From an uncultured Cryptobacterium sp. (GTDB lineage Bacteria > Actinomycetota > Coriobacteriia > Coriobacteriales > Eggerthellaceae), in the NCBI GenBank assembly GCA_958410215.1, contig CATYOF010000002.1, positions 124,001 through 188,000 on the forward strand: a stretch of DNA of 64,000 nt. Reading direction: 5' to 3'. A program made the position numbers and the translations under genes. The notes below the pieces were generated by a model. The model did no database searches, was not told where the DNA came from, and worked only from the letters and a program-made list of their open reading frames with translations. Within the stretch, counting starts at the first letter, position 1, and each line of letters opens with the position of its first letter. This document shows, in pieces, positions 36,461-45,718 of the stretch.

Positions 36461-36964
36461 CTAGCTTCGAGGAAAACCAAGCGAGGCTTGCCCTGTAAAC
36501 CCTTCGTCAATAATTTTCCCTGGTCCATCTGCTGCAGCGGTAGCTAGTTCATCGCATCGTTCGTTTAAGGGATGACCTGCATGTCCTTTTACCCAATGAA
36601 ACGTTACGGTGTGAGGGCTTTTAGCGTCCAGGAGACGCTTCCATAAATCAATATTTTTCACGGGCTCTTTTTTAGCGTTCTTCCATCCGCGCTTGAGCCA
36701 TCCCTCTATCCAGTGTTGATTGAAGGCATTAACCACGTATTGAGAGTCAGTGTAAACCTCTACCGAACAGGGGCGATTCAAGGCTTCAAGTCCTGTTATA
36801 ACGCCCAAAAGTTCCATACGATTATTGGTGGTGTTGGTGTACCCTTGCGATAGTTCGCGCTCGAAGGTTCTTCCTTCCGAATTGGTGTAACGCAAAATAC
36901 TGCCAAAGCCACCCGGGCCTGGGTTTCCGCGGGAAGATCCGTCACTGTATAGTTCTACCTTCAT
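36461..36964 (-). CDS. rnhA: Ribonuclease HI
   Basis: 167 residues; degrades RNA in RNA-DNA hybrids. The four acidic ligands are visible: Asp in [12 protein letters not shown], Glu in NNRMELLGV, Asp in VYTDSQYV and Asp in NERCDELA. The basic protrusion ([14 protein letters not shown]) of the E. coli type is present. About 60 bp downstream of engB on the same strand. Confidence 0.95.
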   Translation of the reverse strand: MKVELYSDGSSRGNPGPGGFGSILRYTNSEGRTFERELSQGYTNTTNNRMELLGVITGLEALNRPCSVEVYTDSQYVVNAFNQHWIEGWLKRGWKNAKKEPVKNIDLWKRLLDAKSPHTVTFHWVKGHAGHPLNERCDELATAAADGPGKIIDEGFTGQASLGFPRS

Positions 36965-37027
36965 ATAAGTCCTTATGGGGGGGATTCTTGTTAATTATTC
37001 TTGCGGTACAAAGGAATGACCTAAGTG

Positions 37028-37609
37028 CTACTTGCAGGCATCTTCAATAAGCCTGCGTAGCTCGTCAAAGCCTGTTCCGTTGGCAGAAGAGCATATTACA
37101 AAAGGAATGCTTTCAGGAAGGCCAAGCTGCTTGCGGATAGCGGCTTTTTGTTTTGCTGCTTGTGACTTGCTGAGCTTGTCTGCTTTGGTAAGCGCAATAA
37201 TGAAAGGAAGTTCGCAAGCGCGCAAAAATTCAATCATCTGTTCATCAAGCTTGGTGGCAGGGTGGCGAATATCAATCAAGGAAACCACCAGGGCATAGTA
37301 GCGATACTGGTCGAAGTAGCCATTAATCATTTCATCCCAGCGTGCTTTTTCGCTTTTTGCTACCTTTGCGTAGCCATAGCCTGGCAGGTCAACAAAATCA
37401 ATTTTTTCAGTGGTAAAAAAATTAATCGTAGTTGTTTTACCGGGCATTTGCGAAACTTTGGCGAGCTTCTTTCTATTGAAAAGACGGTTGATAAGCGAAG
37501 ATTTGCCAACGTTGGATCTGCCCACAAAAGAAACCTCAGGGCGCACGGAAGCAGGAATTTGGCTTGAGGTGCCATAAGCTCCTTGAAATTCAACCAGATT
37601 GTAGTTCAT
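37028..37609 (-). CDS. engB: Ribosome biogenesis GTP-binding protein EngB/YsxC
   Basis: 193 residues from ATG 37609, with GAGG 8 nt upstream. GTPase motifs: G1 GRSNVGKSSL, switch I PGKTTTINFF, G3 DLPGYGYAKV, G4 TKADK and G5 CSSANGTG. It assists assembly of the large ribosomal subunit. A longer open frame extends to 37819, but its extra part is His-rich, lacks a ribosome site and overlaps the divergent mscS start, so I leave it out. Confidence 0.94.
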   Translation of the reverse strand: MNYNLVEFQGAYGTSSQIPASVRPEVSFVGRSNVGKSSLINRLFNRKKLAKVSQMPGKTTTINFFTTEKIDFVDLPGYGYAKVAKSEKARWDEMINGYFDQYRYYALVVSLIDIRHPATKLDEQMIEFLRACELPFIIALTKADKLSKSQAAKQKAAIRKQLGLPESIPFVICSSANGTGFDELRRLIEDACK

Positions 37610-37742
37610 ATGATGTACCTCGCAAGTATGGTGCATTTCGACTTCGTGATTATGGTGCATCGGGGTTTTTCCATAATAGCGCTGATTATGACTTTGTGAA
37701 CCGACGATAATAAAGCTATAGATATCAAGCAAAGGAATACGT

Positions 37743-38507
37743 ATGGATGTTTTTGAGCAAACAATCGCAAACATCACAGGGGGTGACTTCGTGGCAAAAA
37801 TTATTGCTGCCCTCGTCATTTTTGTAGTGGTGGGATGCGTTTCTCACTTTGTGGTGAAGTGGCTTCGCCATATTATGCGCCGTGATGACAATTCGATTCC
37901 GCAAAGTTCCATTTTTGTAAACATCACGCGTGGCATTATTTGGGGTATAGGCCTCTGTTTAGTTTTAGATTCGTGCTTCAACGTAAATATGTCGGCGCTT
38001 ATTGCGGCTCTGGGTGTTGGCGGTATTGCGCTTTCGCTTGGCTTTCAAGATACGCTGTCAAACCTTATTGGTGGTGTGCAAATCTCCTTCATGCGTATTG
38101 TGAAGCCGGGGGATAACATTCAAGTTGGCACCAACAAAGGTGTGGTGCAGGATGTAACGTGGCGTCACGCCACTATTAAGAATCGCAACGGGGAAACCGT
38201 TATTATTCCCAATTCGGTAATTTCCAAAAATGCTGTGGTGCATCTGCCTCCGCCAGAACGAGTGAGTGTGCCGTTCATGGCACTTTCAAGTACTAGTTTG
38301 GATTCTATGGCCGATAAAATTGCGAAAACTGCTCACGACGTGGCTTGCCAGTATGCGGGTTTGGTAAGCGAACCGAATGTTATTTTTACCGAAGTTACCG
38401 CAGAAGGTATTGTGGGCAAGGTTTTGCTGGAAATTGATGATGCTGACCAAGCAACGCCAGTGTCTGATGCCATTACCCGCGCTATTGCACCACTCGTGCG
38501 CAGCTAA
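37743..38507 (+). CDS. Small-conductance mechanosensitive channel (MscS family)
   Basis: 254 residues. Three membrane helices are followed by the cytoplasmic beta and alpha/beta domains. TM3 has the Gly/Ala-rich pore helix LIAALGVGGIALSLGFQD, then the GGVQISFMRIVKPGDNI beta domain start. It opens on osmotic downshock. Divergent from engB across about 130 bp. Confidence 0.92.
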   Translation: MDVFEQTIANITGGDFVAKIIAALVIFVVVGCVSHFVVKWLRHIMRRDDNSIPQSSIFVNITRGIIWGIGLCLVLDSCFNVNMSALIAALGVGGIALSLGFQDTLSNLIGGVQISFMRIVKPGDNIQVGTNKGVVQDVTWRHATIKNRNGETVIIPNSVISKNAVVHLPPPERVSVPFMALSSTSLDSMADKIAKTAHDVACQYAGLVSEPNVIFTEVTAEGIVGKVLLEIDDADQATPVSDAITRAIAPLVRS

Positions 38508-38812
38508 TAAAGGTGGGCGGCGGGTGAACGTTGGCGGATACAAACGTAGTTAAGTTAGCTGATGCAAATGCAGTTAAAAAGCGAGTGTTAACTGATAAAC
38601 CGTTAGCGTACTTACATAAAGATACTGTTAATTATTTGCTTGCATAAAAGGTGCGCTTCGCTTGGAGCGTGCCTTTGCTATTATGGGAACGGTCTACTCG
38701 TTAGAGGGTGCGCGGGGCGCTGAGGGCGTAAGTGTCGTGTAAGACTTACTGGTAAGGCTCGCTTCGTTCAAGCATGTTCGCCAAGCACCTACTAAGAAAA
38801 CGAAGGAATATC
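38508..38812. other. Intergenic region mscS-gatC
   Basis: No gene seen. A stem-loop with two wobble pairs (AAGGTGCGCT 38648-38657 with AGCGTGCCTT 38666-38675) may end mscS transcription, but its T run is poor. The preceding 100 bases are AT-rich with scattered GTTAA words and may hold the gatCAB promoter. Confidence 0.4.
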
Positions 38813-39121
38813 ATGACGCAACATTTAACCGAAAAGGATGTACGTGGCATTGCTACGTATGCTCGTATCGGGCTGACCGATGAAGAGGTAACGGCCATGA
38901 CCGAAGACCTTAACAACATCATTGAAAGCCTGAAGCCTATCACTGAATATGATTTGGAGGGTGTCGAACCCACGTTCCATCCCATTGGAAGTTTGTCGAA
39001 CGTTATGCGTGAAGACGTGGAGGGTACAAGCTTCACGCAGGAAGAGGCACTATCCAATGCACCAAAACAGCAAGATGGCAGCTTCCTTATTCCTGCAATT
39101 TTGGGCGGGGGTGATCAATAG
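38813..39121 (+). CDS. gatC: Asp/Glu-tRNA amidotransferase subunit GatC
   Basis: 102 residues from ATG 38813 (AAGGA 6 nt upstream). GatC wraps around GatA and GatB. Typical stretches are DVRGIATYARIGLTDEEV and SLSNVMREDV. Its TAG overlaps the GTG of gatA by 1 nt. Confidence 0.94.
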   Translation: MTQHLTEKDVRGIATYARIGLTDEEVTAMTEDLNNIIESLKPITEYDLEGVEPTFHPIGSLSNVMREDVEGTSFTQEEALSNAPKQQDGSFLIPAILGGGDQ

Positions 39122-40647
39122 TGGCTCGTTCATTTGCAGAAATGTCAGTTGCTGAAATTCAAGCCGGTCTTACCGCAAAAGAATTCAGCGCACAAGAAAT
39201 CGCTAAAGAATCCCTAGAGCGTATTGCTGCTACCGATGGTGTAGTTCACGCCTATTTGGAAACCACCGAGGCGATGGCTTTGGAAGCAGCTGCGCGCGTA
39301 GATGCAGCAGTTGCGGCAGGAGACCTTGCACAAGCTGGTCCTTTAGCGGGTGTTCCGGTTGCCTTTAAAGACAACATGAACTTGAAGGGCACTCATACCA
39401 CGTGTTCTTCTCATATGCTGGAAAACTACGTTTCGCCTTATACCGCAACGTGCGTTTCGAAAATCATTGAAGCAGGTGGTATTCCACTGGGCAAACTTAA
39501 CATGGATGAATTTGCCTTCGGATCTTCCACGGAAACTTCGGCTTTTGGACGTACCTATAATCCTTGGGATTTAGAGCGTGTGCCAGGCGGTTCTTCTGGC
39601 GGTTCGGCTGCGGCGGTCGCGGCAGGTAGCGCCACCATTACGTTAGGTTCTGACACGGGCGGATCCATTCGCCAGCCGGGTAGCTTCTGTGGTGTAGTTG
39701 CCGTAAAGCCCACTTATGGCGTGGTTTCGCGCTATGGCGTGGTGGCATTCGGTTCTTCGCTTGATCAGGTAGGTCCATTTGCACGCAGTGTGGAAGATGC
39801 TGCACTTGCTATGAATGCGCTGGCAGGTCACGATCCGCTGGACTGCACCAGCCAGCCCGTTACGACGGATTTCACCGCTAATCTGGGTGAAGGCGTTTCG
39901 GGCATGCGCATTGGTGTGGTACCCGCCTTTATGGAGGCGGAAGGCTTAGATGCTGAAGTACGCGCCAAGGTTGAAGAAGCAATTGCTCATTTGCGCCAAA
40001 TGGGTGCCGAGATCGTTGAAGTTGAACTTCCTAATGCTCAGGCAGCTATGAGCGCTTACTACGTGTTGGGTCCTTGCGAGGCATTTTCTAACTTGGCACG
40101 CTTCGATTCGGTTCGTTATGGGTATTGCGATCCGGGTCATAAGGATTTGGGCTCCCAGTACGAGGCATCTCGTTCTGCAGGATTCGGCATTGAAGCGCGC
40201 CGTCGTATTATGCTGGGCAGCTATTTACTTTCTGCCGGCGTGTACGACAAGTATTACTATCCTGCTCAGCAGGTTCGCACACTTATTACGCAGGATTACA
40301 TCAAGGCTTACGAAACAGTGGACTGCATTATCGCACCAGTAAGTCCTCGAACTGCTTTCAAATTTGGTGAAATCAGCGACCCGACTTCGATGTATTTGTC
40401 GGATATGTTCACCATCTCCATCAACATTGCAGGCAATGGTGGCATGAATATGCCTCTTGGGTTGGGGGCAGATTCTGGTTTGCCTGTGGGCGCTCAGCTT
40501 ATTAGCCCTGCGTTTAAAGATGAAAATATGTTGCGCGTTGCAGCAGCGCTTGAAACGGTATATGGTCCAGCTCCTGTTGCTCCCGCATTTGCCGATGGAA
40601 AAGCTCCTGCTGCGGTGGCGGATGCTTGCGGAAAGGCCGGTGAATAA
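39121..40647 (+). CDS. gatA: Asp/Glu-tRNA amidotransferase subunit GatA
   Basis: 508 residues, amidase signature family; releases ammonia from glutamine. The Ser-cisSer-Lys triad is visible as Lys in PVAFKDNM, Ser in PGGSSGGSAAAVA and the nucleophile Ser in GSDTGGSIRQPG. GTG start overlapping gatC. Presence of GatCAB implies Gln-tRNA and/or Asn-tRNA formation by the indirect route. Confidence 0.97.
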   Translation: MARSFAEMSVAEIQAGLTAKEFSAQEIAKESLERIAATDGVVHAYLETTEAMALEAAARVDAAVAAGDLAQAGPLAGVPVAFKDNMNLKGTHTTCSSHMLENYVSPYTATCVSKIIEAGGIPLGKLNMDEFAFGSSTETSAFGRTYNPWDLERVPGGSSGGSAAAVAAGSATITLGSDTGGSIRQPGSFCGVVAVKPTYGVVSRYGVVAFGSSLDQVGPFARSVEDAALAMNALAGHDPLDCTSQPVTTDFTANLGEGVSGMRIGVVPAFMEAEGLDAEVRAKVEEAIAHLRQMGAEIVEVELPNAQAAMSAYYVLGPCEAFSNLARFDSVRYGYCDPGHKDLGSQYEASRSAGFGIEARRRIMLGSYLLSAGVYDKYYYPAQQVRTLITQDYIKAYETVDCIIAPVSPRTAFKFGEISDPTSMYLSDMFTISINIAGNGGMNMPLGLGADSGLPVGAQLISPAFKDENMLRVAAALETVYGPAPVAPAFADGKAPAAVADACGKAGE

Positions 40648-40649
40648 GC

Positions 40650-42245
40650 ATGAAGAAGCTTGAAGAAGTTCTTCAAGATTGGGAAGCGGTAATCGGTCTT
40701 GAAATTCATGCCGAATTAACCACGCTTGAAACAAAAATGTTTTGTAGCTGCAAATTGGAATTTGGCGCAGAGCCCAATACTCATACCTGTCCTGTTTGTT
40801 TAGGCTTACCAGGTGCTTTGCCGGTTCCTAATAAGGCGGCAATCGAATCTATTGTGCTTGCTGGTTTGGCGACGAACTGCGACATCGAAAAGCGCTCCAT
40901 GTTCTATCGTAAAAACTATATGTATCCCGATATGGCCAAAAACTTCCAAACCACACAGGGCCCAGTTGCTTTCTGTATGCGTGGTCATTTGGACTTGGAT
41001 GTGGATGGCGCTGCTGCTAAAGAGCGCATTGGTATTGCAGATTTGAAGCCAGGAGAATCGGGCGCTGAAGGCACTACGGCTGCTAACGTTACGCGTACTG
41101 AAGATGGCTATGTTGCCCATGTAGGCATCGAACGCATTCATATGGAAGAAGATGCTGGCAAAATGATCCATATCGGCGGTGGGGAAGGTCGCATTGCGGG
41201 CGCCACTCATTCGCTGGTGGACTACAATCGCGCGGGTACCCCTTTGATCGAATTGGTAACTAAGCCCGATTTGCGCACACCTGAAGAGGCGCGTCTGTTT
41301 ATGCAGAAGCTTCGTCAAATTTACTTGGCAATTGGTATTTCTGACTGCTCCATGGAAGAGGGTAGCTTGCGTTGCGATGGTAATGTGTCACTGCGCCGTC
41401 GTGGTACTACTGAACTGGGTACCAAGACCGAACTTAAGAACATGAATTCTTTCAAGAACTTGCATGATGGCTTGGCTTATGAAATTTGCCGTCAGGCAGA
41501 AGTTCTGGAAGAAGGCGGCATCATTTATCAGGAAACGCGGCATTGGGACCCTTCAAAGAAGCGCACCATTGTTATGCGTGTAAAGGAAACGGCAGACGAC
41601 TATCGTCTGTTCCCTGAGCCCGACTTGGCACCGTATGACTTGTCGGATGAATTTATTGAAAGCGTTCGTGCTAAATTGCCAGAATTGCCTGATGAAAAGG
41701 CAAAGCGCTTCGAGAATGATTTTGGTTTGTCGGCTTACGATGCCCGCCATTTGGTGGAACATCGCAGCACGTCGAACTTCTTTGAAGCGTGTATGGATGT
41801 TGCGGGCAAGGATGCCGATAAGCTAGCAAAGCCTTTGGCGAACCTTATCATTAACGATGTTGCAGCCTATGCCAATGCGCAGGGTATTTCGGATATGGGT
41901 GAAACTTCACTTACGCCAAAGCGCGCGGTTGAACTGGTACAGCTGTTGGCAGCGGATACTATTTCGTCCAAGCAGGCAAAAGAAGTGTTTGCGGCGGTTT
42001 TGGATGAGGACAAAGATCCTTCTGCCATTGTTGAAGAACGCGGCATGAAGCAGGTATCCGATACGGGCGCCATTGAAGCAGTTGTGGATGGTGTTTTGGC
42101 TGAATTCCCCGACAAAGTTGAACAGTATAAGGGCGGTAAAACCGGTCTGCTGGGCTTCTTTGTTGGTCAATGCATGAAGCAGATGAAGGGCCAAGGCAAC
42201 CCGAAAGTCATTAATGAGATGTTGAGCCAGAAGCTCAACTCTTAA
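40650..42245 (+). CDS. gatB: Asp/Glu-tRNA amidotransferase subunit GatB
   Basis: 531 residues: the kinase-like cradle with GLEIHAELTT, CPVCLGLPGALPVPN and the metal/tRNA region RKNYMYPDMAKNFQ, then a helical domain and a YqeY-like tail (about 385-531) that holds the tRNA elbow. The core is intact. Starts 2 bp after gatA. Confidence 0.97.
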   Translation: MKKLEEVLQDWEAVIGLEIHAELTTLETKMFCSCKLEFGAEPNTHTCPVCLGLPGALPVPNKAAIESIVLAGLATNCDIEKRSMFYRKNYMYPDMAKNFQTTQGPVAFCMRGHLDLDVDGAAAKERIGIADLKPGESGAEGTTAANVTRTEDGYVAHVGIERIHMEEDAGKMIHIGGGEGRIAGATHSLVDYNRAGTPLIELVTKPDLRTPEEARLFMQKLRQIYLAIGISDCSMEEGSLRCDGNVSLRRRGTTELGTKTELKNMNSFKNLHDGLAYEICRQAEVLEEGGIIYQETRHWDPSKKRTIVMRVKETADDYRLFPEPDLAPYDLSDEFIESVRAKLPELPDEKAKRFENDFGLSAYDARHLVEHRSTSNFFEACMDVAGKDADKLAKPLANLIINDVAAYANAQGISDMGETSLTPKRAVELVQLLAADTISSKQAKEVFAAVLDEDKDPSAIVEERGMKQVSDTGAIEAVVDGVLAEFPDKVEQYKGGKTGLLGFFVGQCMKQMKGQGNPKVINEMLSQKLNS

Positions 42246-42754
42246 AACTTTTGCGGTACTAAGGCGGTACAGCTAGCGTTCTAGAATTTGCTTACGAAGC
42301 GAAGTACGCTCCGTATATTCTTTGCGCTATCTGTACTCGTCTTGGTGCCGCTTCTTTTTTTAAAAGGCAGCCTAAGCGCTCTTTGCACGAAAGGCAACTC
42401 CCTTACTTATCGGATTTATTCCGCTCATCAGGTTCGCTCTCGTATAAACAACTATGTAAACAATTTCGCGTTTTTCGCGTAATCATTAATAAGGCAGCTC
42501 ATGTTTCGGCTGCCTGGTTTTGTATTTCTAACCTATCAAAAACAAAACCATCCACACTGCCATTCCGGCATTAAAACACTCGATAGTGCTGATGCGACAA
42601 AATAGGCGTATTATAGAGCGGTTGTAAATAAATGGCTCTCCAGTACCGCATGGTGTGTTTTATCGAATCGGTCCTAGCTCTTCTAGCTATTAGGAAGTAG
42701 ATAAATCCGCACCAGGATGTACTTGGAAATTCACCTCTAGAAAGGTGGACCACC
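42246..42754. other. Intergenic region gatB - first NSS gene
   Basis: No convincing gene in 509 bp. At 42491-42521 AGGCAGC pairs with GCTGCCT and is followed by a T-rich GGTTTTG, a modest terminator candidate. AGAAAGG near 42738 serves the next gene. Frames of about 60 codons here lack ribosome sites. Confidence 0.5.
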
Positions 42755-44197
42755 GTGGCCCACAAAGAACAAGCATCAATCGCATCTACGGAAACTCGCG
42801 GCAACGCTTCCATGGAAGGCCGCGAAGGGTTTTCCAATCGTTTAGGTTTTCTGCTTATTAGCGCTGGTTGTGCCATCGGTTTAGGTAATATTTGGCGTTT
42901 CCCTTACATTACGGGCGAATATGGCGGCGCAGCGTTCGTTTTGCTCATTGTCTTTTTTCTGGCAGTTTTGGGACTGCCCGTTTTGGTAATGGAATTTGCG
43001 GTAGGTCGTGCAAGCTATCGTTCTACGGCACGAAGTTTCGACGCGCTTGAGCCGCGTGGTTCAAAATGGCACCGCTTTAAGTGGGTAACCATCGTAGGCA
43101 ATTATTTGCTCATGATGTTCTACACTTCAGTTTGCGGCTGGATGGTTGCCTACTTGGTAAAAATGGGTATCGGCACCTTCAATGGAACTGAAGATATTCC
43201 CACCGTTTTTTCTTCTATGATTGGCGATCCTATCGAAATGACGGGCTGGATGCTTCTGGTTACCGTAATGGGTTTTGCTATCTGTGCCATGGGCGTACAA
43301 AAAGGTGTTGAGCGCATTACAAAATACATGATGGCAGCGCTTTTCATTTTTATGGCGGTGCTCTGTGTGCGTTCTTGTCTTTTAGAAGGTGGCGAAGAAG
43401 GGCTAGCGTTCTACCTGCTGCCTAACTTCGATAACCTGTTTAATAACCCTTCAGCAAGTTTCCCCGAAATTGTGTATGCCGCAATGAGTCAGGCGGTATT
43501 CATGCTTTCAATCGGCATTGGTTCCATGTCTATTTTTGGTAGTTACATGACGCGCGATAGGCGTCTTATGGGCGAAGCGGCTCGTATTGCGGGTATGGAT
43601 ACTCTGGTCGCAATCATGGCGGGCTTGATTATTTTCCCTGCTTGTTTTGCCTATGGGGTTGATCCTGATTCTGGCCCTAACTTGGTATTCTTAACGTTGC
43701 CCTATGTATTCGAGCAAATGCCTCTAGGTCAGCTGTGGGGAACACTGTTCTTCTTATGCATGGCCTTCGCAGCGCTTTCAACGGTTATTGCGGTTTTCGA
43801 AAACATTCTTCGTTTTTCGATGGATCAGTGGAATATAACGCGCAAACGCGCGGTGGCTATTAATGCACCTCTGCTCGCGTTGCTTTCCATGCCTTGTGTA
43901 CTAGGGTTCTCACTTTGGTCGGGCGTGCAAATTCCTGGCATTGGCGACATTCAGTCGATTGAAGACTTCCTGGTATCAAATAACTTCCTAGTGTTGGGTT
44001 CGCTGGTGTTTGTGCTGTTCTGTACCAGAAAAGCAGGCTGGGGATGGAAGGGCTTTATCGAAGAAGCCGATAAAGGCGAAGGCATGAGGTACCCCAAGTT
44101 TCTGTACGGGTGGACTAAATATGGCGTGCCGCTTTTGATTATTGTGGTGTTCGTAGTTGGCTGGGCTCCAAAAGTGATGTATTGGCTAGGTATGTAG
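42755..44197 (+). CDS. Sodium-dependent NSS-family transporter, copy 1
   Basis: 480 residues with about 11-12 membrane helices. The NSS signatures are in place: GFLLISAGCAIGLGNIWRFPY, in pieces SAGCAIGLGNIWRFPY and GEYGGAAFV in TM1, and ITRKRAVAIN further on. NSS (SLC6-like) proteins take up amino acids with Na+; the substrate is not readable. GTG start with AGAAAGG upstream. A second copy follows 99 bp later. Confidence 0.93.
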   Translation: MAHKEQASIASTETRGNASMEGREGFSNRLGFLLISAGCAIGLGNIWRFPYITGEYGGAAFVLLIVFFLAVLGLPVLVMEFAVGRASYRSTARSFDALEPRGSKWHRFKWVTIVGNYLLMMFYTSVCGWMVAYLVKMGIGTFNGTEDIPTVFSSMIGDPIEMTGWMLLVTVMGFAICAMGVQKGVERITKYMMAALFIFMAVLCVRSCLLEGGEEGLAFYLLPNFDNLFNNPSASFPEIVYAAMSQAVFMLSIGIGSMSIFGSYMTRDRRLMGEAARIAGMDTLVAIMAGLIIFPACFAYGVDPDSGPNLVFLTLPYVFEQMPLGQLWGTLFFLCMAFAALSTVIAVFENILRFSMDQWNITRKRAVAINAPLLALLSMPCVLGFSLWSGVQIPGIGDIQSIEDFLVSNNFLVLGSLVFVLFCTRKAGWGWKGFIEEADKGEGMRYPKFLYGWTKYGVPLLIIVVFVVGWAPKVMYWLGM

Positions 44198-44296
44198 TAA
44201 CGAATTTGCCTAGTGTTTTGGGTAATATGCTGGATTCATATAACAGCGTTGGTATGAGTAACGCTTCGCATAACGGATAAAGAAAAGGATTACAAC

Positions 44297-45709
44297 GTGG
44301 CAGAGTCTAAAAAGATAACCGACGATAGTCGCGAAAAATTTTCAAGTCGGCTGGGCTTTATCTTGATTAGTGCCGGATGCGCTATTGGCCTTGGTAATGT
44401 ATGGCGTTTTCCCTATATTACTGGCGAATACGGCGGCGCAGCGTTCGTGCTCCTTATCTTGTTTTTCTTGGTAGTACTTGGTTTGCCTATCATGGTTATG
44501 GAATTTGCCATGGGTCGTGCAAGCTATCGTTCAATTGCGCGCAGTTTTGATGCGCTCGAGCCGCGCGGTTCAAAATGGCACCGTTTCAAGTGGCTTGGCT
44601 TGGTTGGTTGCTATTTGCTCATGATGTTCTATACCGTTGTATGCGGCTGGACCTTGGCGTATTTCTTAAAAACTGCGACGGGGGAATTGAGCCCAACGGC
44701 TGATGTTGCTGCAGTGTTCAATAATCTTCTAGCAAATCCTTTCGAGATGACAGGGTGGATGCTTCTTGTTATGGCGATCGGGTTTGGCGTTTGCGCTCTT
44801 GGTGTTCAGAAGGGTATTGAGCGAATCACAAAGGGTATGATGGCTGCGCTTTTTGTGATCATGGGTATTCTTTGCGTGCATTCACTTTTGCTTGAAGGTG
44901 GTCAAGCGGGTTTGGAATTTTACCTGCTACCTAATTTAGACAACCTCTTTAACAATCCCAATGCTACCTTCCCACAAATTGTCTTTGCGGCTATGAGCCA
45001 AGCGCTCTTTATGCTTTCTATTGGTGTTGGCTCAATGTCTATTTTCGGGAGCTACTTAGGACGCGAAAAGAAACTGACGGGCGAAGCGGCAAATATTGCT
45101 TTGTTGGATACGTTGGTTGCCATTATGGCTGGTCTGATTATTTTCCCTGCTTGTTTTGCGTATGGAGTAAATCCTGATTCGGGACCTGGTTTGGTCTTTT
45201 TAACGCTTCCTCATGTATTTGCGCAGATGCCTTTGGGCCAGCTGTGGGGTGCTATGTTCTTCCTGTTTGTTGCAGCTGCGGCACTGTCTTCGGTCATTGC
45301 GGTGTTCGAGGCTATTCTTCGTTTCTCGATGGACCAGTGGAATATAACGCGCAAGAAAGCGGTATTTATTAACGCACCCATTCTTACTCTGTTATCGATG
45401 CCTTGTATTTTGGGTTATAACTTATGGTCAGGTTTTTCAGTGCCTGGAATTGGCGATGTGCAAACCTTAGAAGATTTCATCTTGTCGAACAACATCTTGG
45501 TTATTGGTTGCATCATTTTTATTTTGTTCTGCACTACAAAGCGCGGTTGGGGATGGGATAACTTTATATCTGAAGCAAATAGCGGTACGGGCATAAACTT
45601 TCCTGCCTGGGCACGTTTATGGGTGAAATACGGTATTCCTGTTTTAATGGCAATTGTGTTTATTGGAGGCTGGATTCCTACCTTGCAGGTATGGCTTGGA
45701 TTGGGGTAG
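44297..45709 (+). CDS. Sodium-dependent NSS-family transporter, copy 2
   Basis: 470 residues, a close paralogue of the gene before it: long stretches such as GEYGGAAFVLLI, LEPRGSKWHRFKW and RFSMDQWNITRK are shared. The N-terminal 20 residues and the TM3-TM4 loop differ. A recent-looking tandem duplication with its own AAAGGA site and GTG start. It ends 9 bp from the convergent nuclease gene with no clear terminator between. Confidence 0.93.
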   Translation: MAESKKITDDSREKFSSRLGFILISAGCAIGLGNVWRFPYITGEYGGAAFVLLILFFLVVLGLPIMVMEFAMGRASYRSIARSFDALEPRGSKWHRFKWLGLVGCYLLMMFYTVVCGWTLAYFLKTATGELSPTADVAAVFNNLLANPFEMTGWMLLVMAIGFGVCALGVQKGIERITKGMMAALFVIMGILCVHSLLLEGGQAGLEFYLLPNLDNLFNNPNATFPQIVFAAMSQALFMLSIGVGSMSIFGSYLGREKKLTGEAANIALLDTLVAIMAGLIIFPACFAYGVNPDSGPGLVFLTLPHVFAQMPLGQLWGAMFFLFVAAAALSSVIAVFEAILRFSMDQWNITRKKAVFINAPILTLLSMPCILGYNLWSGFSVPGIGDVQTLEDFILSNNILVIGCIIFILFCTTKRGWGWDNFISEANSGTGINFPAWARLWVKYGIPVLMAIVFIGGWIPTLQVWLGLG

Positions 45710-45718
45710 GCCTATAAC

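Noticed and set aside
37610..37819. N-terminal extension of EngB
   Set aside because: His-rich, no ribosome site, and it overlaps the mscS start; a standard start with GAGG exists at 37609.
42288..42574. Frames of about 63 codons after gatB
   Set aside because: No ribosome site, biased composition, overlap each other in different frames.
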